Made by a program: the position numbers and the translations under genes
Notes under the pieces: generated by a model
Told to the model about the DNA's origin: nothing
Seen by the model: the letters and a program-made list of their open reading frames with translations, nothing else
The model's database searches: none
Part shown: positions 1 to 7,581 of the stretch, one piece after another
Position numbering within the stretch: position 1 is the stretch's first letter
How the letters are laid out: each line of letters begins with the position of its first letter
Assembly: GCA_963777905.1 (NCBI GenBank)
Contig: CAVZSM010000023.1
Location: 19,730-83,729 of the forward strand
Length of the DNA stretch: 64,000 nucleotides
Direction: 5' to 3'
DNA from: Trebonia sp963777905
Lineage (GTDB): Bacteria > Actinomycetota > Actinomycetes > Streptosporangiales > Streptosporangiaceae

Positions 1-2
1 AG

Positions 3-752
3 AACGCCCGCCAGTCCAAGGCGTTCGAGCAGTGGAACCCGAACTGGGTGCGGTTCGTCGAGCGCAACGTCGGCGCCTGGATGCACGTGGATCACGGGCT
101 CGGCCTGTACCTGTACGCGAACGCGCAGCGGCGCGCCCCCACGAACATGCACAACAACGCGATCTCGGTCAACAGCATGCACCGCATCAGGGCGGCGCAG
201 GACCTCGCGCTGTACAACCTCACGCTCACCGAGGAAGTGCCCGGGTTCGACGGGGCGGCGCACCTGGAGACCTGGAGCTCCGACCCGGCCTGGCAGGGGG
301 TGCGGGAGGTCGCCGAGCAGCTCACCTCGATCTGGGACTGGGGCGAGGCCATCTTCGCCGGCAACGTGGTGTTCGAGCCGCTGGTCGGCGAGCTGTTCCG
401 CAGCCAGCTCGTGCAGCACGCGGCGCCGCGCAACGGCGACTTCGTGACGCCGACGATCGTCGGGGCGGCGGAGTACGACTTCGCCGAGCGCGACCTGCGC
501 TACACCCGGGCGATGTTCGAGCTGCTCACCGCCGACCGGGAGTTCGCCGATCACAACAAGACGCTGCTCAACGGCTGGCTGACCGACTGGGTGCCGCGGG
601 CGCTGCAGGCGGCGCGCAACATGCAGCCGCTGTGGTCGCAGCCCGACCAGAAGCCGCCGCGCTTCGAGGACAGCCTGGACGCCGCGAAGAGCCGGTTCGC
701 CGGCATCGTGACCGACCTGCACCTGGACGTACCGAAGGAGCTGGCCCAGTGA
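3..752 (+). CDS. Soluble di-iron monooxygenase, hydroxylase small (beta) subunit, 5' truncated by the window edge
   Basis: The last 249 residues of a PrmC/MimC-type hydroxylase beta subunit. The frame is open from the first bases (reading ARQSKAFEQWNPNW) with no start inside the window, so about 120 N-terminal residues are missing compared with the usual ~370. The subunit forms the (alpha-beta) hydroxylase dimer that holds the di-iron alpha subunit; it has no metal site itself. The ferritin-like helical fold is consistent with segments such as HNNAISVNSMHRIRAAQD and FVTPTIVGAAEYDFAERD. The stop codon overlaps the GTG start of the coupling protein (GTGA), and the downstream order matches actinobacterial mimABCD/prmABCD operons. 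The substrate could be propane, acetone or phenol; sequence alone does not say. Confidence 0.9.
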   Translation, partial: NARQSKAFEQWNPNWVRFVERNVGAWMHVDHGLGLYLYANAQRRAPTNMHNNAISVNSMHRIRAAQDLALYNLTLTEEVPGFDGAAHLETWSSDPAWQGVREVAEQLTSIWDWGEAIFAGNVVFEPLVGELFRSQLVQHAAPRNGDFVTPTIVGAAEYDFAERDLRYTRAMFELLTADREFADHNKTLLNGWLTDWVPRALQAARNMQPLWSQPDQKPPRFEDSLDAAKSRFAGIVTDLHLDVPKELAQ

Positions 753-1123
753 CCACGTTCAAGACCGCGGAGAGCCCGTTCAAGTCGGACAACACCGCGT
801 CCAACCAGTGCGGCTTCACGCTGATGAACAACCAGGTCGGCGCGGTCGTCGCGCAGGTCATGGCGACCAAGCCGAACGTGACAGTCCGGGCCCTGCCGTC
901 CATGATCCGGGTCGACGCGATCGGCCGGATGGACGTCATCTACGACGAGATCTCCGAGGCGCTCGGCGAGGAGCCCGGCTACTTCGACTCCGCCGAGTTC
1001 GAGGAGAACATGTCGACGCACTACGGCCGGATGATCCACGAAGACGACCGGACCATCATGTTCGCCAACCCCGAGGACGCCGCCGAGTATCTCGGCTTCG
1101 ACCTCATCCCCTCGCAGCAGTAG
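749..1123 (+). CDS. mimD: Monooxygenase coupling/regulatory protein (MmoB/DmpM family)
   Basis: This 124-residue effector protein binds the di-iron hydroxylase and tunes its reaction with O2. Family hallmarks are a central stretch that reads CGFTLMNNQVGAVVAQVM, followed by RALPSMIRVDAIGRMDV and a C-terminal AAEYLGFDLIP. There are no cofactor-binding residues, as expected. The GTG start at 749 sits on the upstream stop codon, which implies translational coupling. The length matches MimD/PrmD proteins. The gene symbol follows the mycobacterial mimABCD naming; prmD would be equivalent. Confidence 0.9.
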   Translation: MTTFKTAESPFKSDNTASNQCGFTLMNNQVGAVVAQVMATKPNVTVRALPSMIRVDAIGRMDVIYDEISEALGEEPGYFDSAEFEENMSTHYGRMIHEDDRTIMFANPEDAAEYLGFDLIPSQQ

Positions 1124-1152
1124 CAGCAGCGGTAGCGGAGAGGAGAAGGAGC

Positions 1153-2208
1153 GTGTACGAGAAGGACGGCGAGAAGTACTTCATCGTCGACACGCACATG
1201 CACTACTGGAACGCCGCGCCCGACAACTGGGTGCCTGGCGCGGAGCAGTACGCCAAGGGCTGGATCGAGTGCTTCCACGCCTACCAGTCGCTCGGCCCGA
1301 AGGAGACCCACTGGCCGATCGACAAGTTCCAGAAGTACTCGGAAGACGACCTGATGAAGGACGTCTTCGACGACGGGCACGTGGACGTGGCGATCTTCCA
1401 GCCCACCTACCTCAAGGAGTGGTACAAGGAGGGCTTCAACACCACCGAGCGGAACGCCGCGCTCGGCGAGAAGCACCCGGGGATGTTCATCGCCAACACC
1501 CGGTTCGACCCGAGGGACGGCGACAACGGCCTTGAGGAGCTGCGCCGCAACGTCGAGCGCTACGGCTCCAAGGGCGTGAAGCTCTACACCGCGGAGTGGA
1601 ACAACGGCTCGCGCGGCTACAAGCTCAGCGACCCGGCCGCCTACCGGTTCCTGGAGAAGGCGCAGGAGCTGGGGATCAAGAACATCCACGTGCACAAGGG
1701 CCCAACGATCTGGCCACTGGACAAGGACGCGTTCGACGTCGCCGACGTCGACCACGCCGCGACCGACTTCCCCGAGCTCAACTTCATCGTCGAGCACGTC
1801 GGCCTGCCGCGGATCGACGACTTCTGCTACATGGCGACGCAGGAGCCCAACGTCTACGCCGGCCTGTCGGTAGTCATCGGCGCCCTCATGCACGCGCGGC
1901 CCAAGTTCTTCGCGCGGGTGATGGGCGAGCTGATGTTCTGGGTCGGCGAGGACAAGATGACGTTCGGCAGCGACTACGGCATCTGGGAGCCGAAGTGGCA
2001 GGTCGAGGGGTTCATCGACTGGCAGATGCCGGACGATCCGGCATTCGCGGACTACCAGAAGCTGACCACCGCGACGAAGAAGAAGATCCTCGGCCTGAAC
2101 GCCGCCAAGCTCTACGACATCAAGGTGCCGGCGGAGTTCCAGGAGCCCGTCCAGCCCAGCGAGCTCCCGCCGTCGAAGGACGACGCCCAGCTGGTCACCG
2201 GGCAATGA
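1153..2208 (+). CDS. Amidohydrolase-family protein of the monooxygenase operon
   Basis: This 351-residue TIM-barrel metal hydrolase belongs to the amidohydrolase 2 family (ACMSD/decarboxylase-like). The HxH-type metal motif is DTHMHYW near residue 13. Further ligands are likely in IVEHVGLP (about residue 215) and FGSDYGIWEP (about 273). The GTG start at 1153 is preceded by a strong GGAGAGGAGAAGGAG ribosome-binding stretch, so it is preferred over in-frame upstream starts. Homologues sit at this position in mim/prm operons of mycobacteria and relatives; their exact reaction is unknown. Its stop overlaps the next start (ATGA). Confidence 0.88.
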   Translation: MYEKDGEKYFIVDTHMHYWNAAPDNWVPGAEQYAKGWIECFHAYQSLGPKETHWPIDKFQKYSEDDLMKDVFDDGHVDVAIFQPTYLKEWYKEGFNTTERNAALGEKHPGMFIANTRFDPRDGDNGLEELRRNVERYGSKGVKLYTAEWNNGSRGYKLSDPAAYRFLEKAQELGIKNIHVHKGPTIWPLDKDAFDVADVDHAATDFPELNFIVEHVGLPRIDDFCYMATQEPNVYAGLSVVIGALMHARPKFFARVMGELMFWVGEDKMTFGSDYGIWEPKWQVEGFIDWQMPDDPAFADYQKLTTATKKKILGLNAAKLYDIKVPAEFQEPVQPSELPPSKDDAQLVTGQ

Positions 2209-2876
2209 GGGAGGACGTCCTCACAGCCCTGTCGGCCGTGCGCGACCCGGAGCTCGACGAGCCGATCACCACCCTCGGCTTCGTCGCGTCGTGCACGGTC
2301 TCGGGCGACGGGCAGGCGCGGGTCCGGCTGCGCCTGCCCACCTACTTCTGCGCGCCGAACTTCGCGTTCCTCATGGTGGCCGACGCCTACGACGCCCTCG
2401 TCGCGATCCCGGGCGTACGGACGGCCGAAGTGGTCCTTGAGGACCACTTCGCGTCGGACGCGATCAACGCCGGGGTAGCGGCCCAGGCGGGCTTCGTCGC
2501 CTCATTCGACGGCGAGGCCGTGGCCGAGCTCGGCGACCTGCGCGCGCAGTTCCTCCGCAAGGCGGTGCTGGCCGGCACCGACCTCGTGTGCCGGCCGCTC
2601 ATCGCGGCCGGCGTGACGCCGGCCGAGCTCGTGGCGCTGACCCTCGGCGCGGCGCCGCCGTCCGCCGAGCTCGACCGGCTCCGGCAGCGGCGGGCAGACC
2701 TTGGGCTGCCCGCCGACGACTCCGCGCCGCTGCTCATCGATCCGGAGACAGGCGCTCCCGTCGCCCTGGCGGCGATTCCGCTGCACCTGCGGCGGGCGCG
2801 GGTGACCCAGGCCGGCATCGACGCCAATGCCTCGATGTGCTCCGGGATGCTCCGGTACCGATACACCCCTGGCTAA
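2205..2876 (+). CDS. DUF59/MIP18-family iron-sulfur assembly-like protein
   Basis: A 223-residue protein with an N-terminal MIP18 (DUF59) domain. The typical opening is VLTALSAVRDPELDEPITTLGFV, here near residues 5-27 (PELDEPI is the diagnostic part). Single Cys residues at about 33 and 49 (SCTV, YFCAPNF) could hold an Fe-S cluster or metal. The C-terminal half (from about residue 105) is found only in the versions tied to di-iron monooxygenase operons. DUF59 proteins help assemble Fe-S or iron centres, so a role in maturing the hydroxylase is a reasonable inference. ATGA overlap with the amidohydrolase gene. Confidence 0.82.
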   Translation: MREDVLTALSAVRDPELDEPITTLGFVASCTVSGDGQARVRLRLPTYFCAPNFAFLMVADAYDALVAIPGVRTAEVVLEDHFASDAINAGVAAQAGFVASFDGEAVAELGDLRAQFLRKAVLAGTDLVCRPLIAAGVTPAELVALTLGAAPPSAELDRLRQRRADLGLPADDSAPLLIDPETGAPVALAAIPLHLRRARVTQAGIDANASMCSGMLRYRYTPG

Positions 2877-2902
2877 CGCAGACCCACGATCGGGAGGTCT
2901 TA

Positions 2903-3929
2903 GTGAAAGCCGTACGACTGCACAAATTTCACAGCACGCCTGTCGTTGACGACGTGCCCGAGCCGAAGGTTAGCGGCCCCCTGGATGTCGTCGTCAAGAT
3001 CGGTGGCGCCGGCGTCTGCCGGACCGACCTGCACATCATCGAGGGGCAGTGGGATGAGCGGATGCACACGCCGCTGCCCTACATCCTCGGGCACGAGAAC
3101 GCCGGGTGGGTGCACGAGGTCGGGTCCGCCGTGACCAATGTCGCGGTTGGCGACACCGTGATCCTGCATCCAACGCCTACCTGCGGCTTGTGCCGCGCCT
3201 GCCGGGCCGGGCGACGACATGCACTGCGAGAACTCCACGTTCCCCGGGCTATCCACGGATGGCGGGATGGCCGAGTACCTGCTGACTTCCGCTCGCGCCT
3301 GCGTCAAGCTCGAGCCGTCTACGCAGCCGCAGGATGTCGCGGCGCTCGCCGATGCCGGGATTACCGCCTATCACGCGGTGAAGAAGGCGATCCCGCTGCT
3401 GTATCCCGGGACGACCTGCGTCGTGATCGGGGCCGGCGGGCTCGGGCATATCGGGGTGCAGTGCCTGGCGGCGCTGACCGCGGCGCGGGTCATCGTCGTG
3501 GACAGGAATCCCGAGGCGCTCAAGCTCGCCGAGCAGCTCGGCGCTGACGCGACCGTTGTCGCCGACGGCGGGCAGGTCGATACCGTCATGGACCTGACCG
3601 GCGGGGCGGGGGCGCATGTCGTGCTCAACTTCGTCGCCGAGCAGGGGGCGGAGATGGACGGGTGGAACATGACCGCCCCGGCCGGGTCGTACTTCGTCAT
3701 CGGGTACGGCGGCACGCTGCACATCCCGACGCTCGACATCATCTCCACCGAGCGGAACATCATCGGCAACATCGTCGGCACCTACAACGAGCTCGCCGAG
3801 CTGATGGCGCTCGCGCAGGGCGGCAAGGTCACCCTGCACACCAAGACGTATCCGCTGACCGCCGCGCCTGACGCGCTCGCCGACCTCGACGCCGGCCGCG
3901 TTCGCGGCCGGGCGATCCTCGTCCCGTAG
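2903..3929 (+). CDS. Zinc-dependent alcohol dehydrogenase (frameshifted)
   Basis: A medium-chain dehydrogenase, about 341 residues once one extra base is removed. The N-terminal part runs in one frame: catalytic-zinc Cys in GAGVCRTDLH, then GHENAGWVHEVG and the structural-zinc loop CGLCRACRAG. The rest runs in the next frame from DDMHCENSTFPG, with the NAD-binding motif GAGGLGHIGVQ. The break is at the GGG of 3209-3211, one G too many. GTG start at 2903 with a GGGAGG ribosome-binding site. In these operons the enzyme oxidises the alcohol made by the monooxygenase. A sequencing indel or a recent mutation are both possible; the rest of the gene is intact. Confidence 0.85.
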
Positions 3930-3950
3930 TCACCACGAGCCCGTTCCGAA
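3928..3950 (+). repeat. 23-bp dispersed repeat, copy 1
   Basis: This copy (AGTCACCACGAGCCCGTTC...) starts at the alcohol dehydrogenase stop codon and lies in the short gap before groEL. It matches positions 7485-7507 at 21 of 23 bases. No function is known; it could be a protein-binding site or part of an RNA. Confidence 0.5.
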
Positions 3951-3968
3951 AAAAACTAAGGAGCACTG

Positions 3969-5675
3969 ATGGCGAAGGAATTGCGCTTCGGGGCCGAGGC
4001 ACGCGGCCTGCTGCTCGCGGGCGTGGATCAGCTTGCCGAGGCGGTGAAATCCACGCTCGGGCCGAAGGGCCGCAACGTCATCCTGGAGAAGATCACCGGG
4101 TCGCCGGTGGTGACCAACGACGGCGTCACGATCGCCCGCGAGATCTACCTCAAGGACCAGTTCGAGAACATGGGCGCGCAGCTGGTCAAGGAAGCCGCGA
4201 TCAAGACCAACAACGTGGTCGGCGACGGCACCACCACCGCCACCGTGCTCGCCCAGGCGATCGTGCGGGAGGGCATGCGCGCGATCGACGGCGGCGCGAA
4301 CCCGGTGCTGGTCAAGCGCGGCATCGACCTCGCGGTCGGGCGGCTCGTCGAGCACCTGCAGTCGGTCGCGCACCCGGTGAGCTCCGAGGAGGACTTCCAG
4401 CGGGTCGCGGCGATCTCGGCCAACGACGACGACGCGGTGGGCGCGGTGATCGCCAAGGCGCTGCACACGGTCGGCGACGCGGGCATCGTGACCGTCGAGG
4501 ACTCCCCCGCCCCCGGCATGGGCGTGGACTTCGTCGAGGGGTTCCAGTTCGACAACGGCTACCTGTCGCCGTACCTGGTGACCTCGCCCGCGTCCCTCGA
4601 GGCGGTGCTCGACGACCCGTACATCCTGCTGTGCAGCGAGAAGATCACCAAGGTCCAGCAGCTCATGCCGCTGCTCGACAAGGTCATGCGGGCGCCGCGG
4701 CCGCTGGTGATCATCGCGGAGAACGTCGAGGGCACCGCGCTGTCCATGCTGGTGCACAACCACGTCAACGGCATCTTCCAGTGCGTGGCGGTCCGCGCCC
4801 CAGGGTTCGGCGACCGGCGGCTGCACAAGCTCGAGGACATCGCGGCGCTGACCGGCGGCGCGGTGTTCTCCCGGCACGCCGGGTTCTCCCTGGAGACGAT
4901 GACCATAGAGCAGCTCGGCCGGGCCAGGCAGGTCTGGGTGACCGCGGACAACACCGCGATCATCGGCGGCGGCGGGTCGGCCGAGGCCGTGGAGTTCCGG
5001 CTGGCGCAGCTGCGAGCCGAGCTGGAGCGGGCCACGTTCGGCATCGACGAGGACGTGCTGACCGAGCGGATCGGGGCGCTGTCCGGCCGCGTCGCGGTGA
5101 TCCGGGTCGGCGCGGCGACCCCGGCGGAGCTGAAGGAACTGCGGCACCGGGTCGAGGACGCGCTGGCCGCGACGCGGGCCGCGATGGCCGAGGGCATCGT
5201 CGCCGGCGGCGGCGCGGCGCTGCTGCACGCCATGCCTGCGCTGGATGACGATGTGGCGGGCGACGCGGACGTGACCGGGGACTACAAGATCGGGGTCGGG
5301 ATCGTGCGGCAGGCGCTTCGCGAGCCGGCGACGCTGATCGCGTCCAACGCGGGCTTCCCTGCCGCCAACGTGGTCGAGCGTTCCGCGGCGCTCGGGCCGG
5401 ACGACGGGTTCGACGCGCTCAGCGGGCGGCACGGAAACATGGTCTCGATGGGCATCGTCGACCCGCTGCGCGTCGTCCGCTCGGCGCTGCAGAACGGCGC
5501 CTCGGTGGCCGGGCTGCTGCTCACCACCAACACGCTGGTCGCCGAGGAGCAGACGCCGTGGGGCGGGTCGGCCGCCCTGATGACCGAGTACGGGTCGCTG
5601 GACGAGGGCCTGCACCAGCCGTCGCCTGACGCCTCGACGCCGCAGTCACTGGGGCTCGGACCATCGGTTGGTTGA
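3969..5675 (+). CDS. Operon-specific chaperonin GroEL paralogue
   Basis: A 568-residue group I chaperonin subunit. Visible hallmarks: STLGPKGRNVILEK, VTNDGVTIARE, the ATP site GDGTTTATVLAQAI, EGIVAGGGAALLHA and the C-terminal VDPLRVVRSALQNGASVAG. The usual flexible GGM tail is replaced by a Pro/Ser-rich end (HQPSPDASTPQ). No groES neighbours it. In mycobacteria a paralogue in this position (MimG-type) is needed to fold the monooxygenase large subunit, and the same job is inferred here. Start ATG at 3969 with AAGGAG upstream. Confidence 0.92.
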   Translation: MAKELRFGAEARGLLLAGVDQLAEAVKSTLGPKGRNVILEKITGSPVVTNDGVTIAREIYLKDQFENMGAQLVKEAAIKTNNVVGDGTTTATVLAQAIVREGMRAIDGGANPVLVKRGIDLAVGRLVEHLQSVAHPVSSEEDFQRVAAISANDDDAVGAVIAKALHTVGDAGIVTVEDSPAPGMGVDFVEGFQFDNGYLSPYLVTSPASLEAVLDDPYILLCSEKITKVQQLMPLLDKVMRAPRPLVIIAENVEGTALSMLVHNHVNGIFQCVAVRAPGFGDRRLHKLEDIAALTGGAVFSRHAGFSLETMTIEQLGRARQVWVTADNTAIIGGGGSAEAVEFRLAQLRAELERATFGIDEDVLTERIGALSGRVAVIRVGAATPAELKELRHRVEDALAATRAAMAEGIVAGGGAALLHAMPALDDDVAGDADVTGDYKIGVGIVRQALREPATLIASNAGFPAANVVERSAALGPDDGFDALSGRHGNMVSMGIVDPLRVVRSALQNGASVAGLLLTTNTLVAEEQTPWGGSAALMTEYGSLDEGLHQPSPDASTPQSLGLGPSVG

Positions 5676-6918
5676 CACTGTCCTAGCCGCTCAGCAGGCC
5701 CTGGCCGGGGAACGCCGGGGCCTGCGGGCTCTCCTGCCCTTTCTCGGCCCTGCGTTCATCGCGGCCGTCGCCTACGTCGACCCGGGGAACTTCGCCACGA
5801 ACATGGCGAGCGGCGCGCAGTTCGGCTACGCGCTGGGCTGGGTGGTGCTGACCGCGAACCTGTTCGCGATGCTCATCCAGACGCTGTCGGCCAAGCTGGG
5901 CATCGCGACCGGGCAGTCGCTGCCCGAGGTGTGCCGCGCCCGGCTGCCGCGGCGGTTCGTCGTGGGCCTGTGGCTGCAGGCGGAGGCCGTCGCGATGGCC
6001 ACCGACCTCGCGGAGTTCACCGGGGCGGCGCTGGGACTGCACTTGCTGTTCGGGGTGTCGATGGGGGTCTCGGCGCTGCTGGCGGGGGTGGCCACGTTCG
6101 CGGTGCTCGCCATGGAGGTGCACGGGTTCCGGCAACTCGAGGCGGTGATCACCGGGCTGGTCGGCGTGGTGGTGCTCGCGTTCGGCATCGAGCTGCTGGC
6201 GTCCAAGCCGCCGCCGGGCGCGGTCGCCGCCGGCGCGCTCGAGCCGCACCTGCCCGGCGGCGCCGCGCTGCTGGCGGTCTCCATCGTCGGGGCGACCGTG
6301 ATGCCGCACGTGATCTACCTGCACTCGTCGCTGACGTCATCCAGGGTCGTGGGGGCGGGGGCCGGGGAACGGCGTCGCATCTTCCGCTTCGAGATCGTCG
6401 ACGTGCTCGCCGCGATGGGCGTGGCGGGGCTGATCAACCTGGCGATGCTGGCCACCGCCGCCGCCGTGTTCCACGGCCGGGGGCTGTCGTCGGCTGGCGG
6501 CGACCTCGGCGTGGTCTTCGCCGGGCTGAACTCGTACGTCGGGGCGCACGCCGGGACCGTGTTCGGCGTGGCGCTGCTGGTGTCCGGCATCGCCTCGTCG
6601 TGCGTCGGCACGATGTCCGGGCAGATCGTGATGGCCGGCTTCCTCGGACGGCAGGTGCCGGTGTTCCTGCGGCGGTTCATCACCATGGTGCCCGCGCTCG
6701 TGCTGATCGGCGTCGGGTTCAGCGCGACGCGCGCGCTGGTGCTGAGCCAGGTGTTCCTGTCGTTCGGCATCCCGTTCGCGCTGATCCCGCTGGTGGTGTT
6801 CACGTCCAAGCGGTCACTGATGGGGTCGCTGGTGAACCGGCGGCTGACGATCGTCGCCGCTGTCGCGGTCACCGTGGTGATCGTCGCCCTGAACGTGTAC
6901 CTGCTGACGACCGGCTGA
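5668..6918 (+). CDS. Nramp-family Mn/Fe divalent metal transporter
   Basis: A 416-residue integral membrane protein with about 11 hydrophobic segments. The metal-site motifs of the family are both present: DPGNFATNM in TM1 (about residue 36) and MPHVIYLHS in TM6 (about residue 212), including the Met that disfavours Ca/Mg. Such proteins import Mn2+ or Fe2+ with protons. The TTG start at 5668 lies inside the groEL 3' end (8-nt overlap), so the gene is probably translated as part of the monooxygenase operon. The following gene is separated by about 120 nt. Confidence 0.9.
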   Translation: MVDTVLAAQQALAGERRGLRALLPFLGPAFIAAVAYVDPGNFATNMASGAQFGYALGWVVLTANLFAMLIQTLSAKLGIATGQSLPEVCRARLPRRFVVGLWLQAEAVAMATDLAEFTGAALGLHLLFGVSMGVSALLAGVATFAVLAMEVHGFRQLEAVITGLVGVVVLAFGIELLASKPPPGAVAAGALEPHLPGGAALLAVSIVGATVMPHVIYLHSSLTSSRVVGAGAGERRRIFRFEIVDVLAAMGVAGLINLAMLATAAAVFHGRGLSSAGGDLGVVFAGLNSYVGAHAGTVFGVALLVSGIASSCVGTMSGQIVMAGFLGRQVPVFLRRFITMVPALVLIGVGFSATRALVLSQVFLSFGIPFALIPLVVFTSKRSLMGSLVNRRLTIVAAVAVTVVIVALNVYLLTTG

Positions 6919-6974
6919 GTTGACCCGCTGGCGGCGAAATGCTCCTTTCGGCGCAATCCATTTACTCGTCGGTG

Positions 6975-7012
6975 ACGTAAGTACAGGCAGCGCCCATGCG
7001 CCATACTTGCGT
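6975..7012 (+). terminator. Inverted repeat after the Nramp gene
   Basis: Arms ACGTAAGTA (6975-6983) and TACTTGCGT (7004-7012) pair with one mismatch around a 20-nt loop. It lies between the Nramp stop and the next gene's start, so it could be a terminator without a U-run or an operator for the downstream membrane protein. Confidence 0.3.
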
Positions 7013-7039
7013 TCCCGGAACTTCAGAGACGAGATAGAT

Positions 7040-7480
7040 ATGAGCGCTGCCTCCCTCTTTGCCTGGATAGCCACCGTTCTCGTTGGCCTCCTGCTGCTTG
7101 TTATCTGGCTCATGGAGTACGACCCGCAGTTCCAGTCCACGGCCGCGACCCGGTTGCCCATACCGGTGATTTCCACGCACGCCCTGCTGGGCATGGCCGG
7201 CCTGCTGCTGTGGGGCGCCTACCTGCTGGCCGACGAGGACCGGCTCGCCTACGCGACGATCGCTGATCTGGCCGTCGCCGTCGCGCTCGGCCTGACCATG
7301 GCGTGGCGCTGGATCGGCGTCTACCGCACCTACCGCACCGCCCCCCGCCGCGACGCGCCGGCCACGCGGGTCCTGACCGTCCCGCCGGAACGGCACTTTC
7401 CGCTCTCGGCCGTCGTCCTGCACGGCGTGCTGGCCGTCACCACCGTCATCCTGGTGGTGGTCACCGTGCTCACCGATTAG
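7040..7480 (+). CDS. Small four-helix membrane protein of unknown function
   Basis: A 146-residue protein with four hydrophobic segments: about residues 5-25, 45-65, 75-92 and 122-144. I do not recognise a named family. Charged and Arg-rich loops (YRTYRTAPRRD) lie between helices 3 and 4. The ATG at 7040 is chosen over an upstream in-frame start at 6920 because the extra 40 residues are hydrophilic, Arg-rich and cover the intergenic inverted repeat. It follows the Nramp gene in the same direction but is probably transcribed separately. Confidence 0.65.
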   Translation: MSAASLFAWIATVLVGLLLLVIWLMEYDPQFQSTAATRLPIPVISTHALLGMAGLLLWGAYLLADEDRLAYATIADLAVAVALGLTMAWRWIGVYRTYRTAPRRDAPATRVLTVPPERHFPLSAVVLHGVLAVTTVILVVVTVLTD

Positions 7481-7484
7481 CGGG

Positions 7485-7507
7485 AGTCACCACGGGCCCG
7501 TTCGGAA
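7485..7507 (+). repeat. 23-bp dispersed repeat, copy 2
   Basis: This copy (AGTCACCACGGGCCCGTTC...) begins 5 nt after the stop of the small membrane protein. It differs from the copy at 3928-3950 at two positions only. Both copies sit at or just behind a stop codon. Confidence 0.5.
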
Positions 7508-7581
7508 TATTCATTTAGAACTGGGACCACGACCTTCCCTGTCGTCACCAGGCGTTCACCGGCGCACGGCAAAGTCTCGTC

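Noticed and set aside
3930..5615. 561-codon frame on the minus strand opposite groEL
   Set aside because: It is rich in His/Arg/Asp reads, has no domain and is a pure antisense shadow of an intact chaperonin gene.
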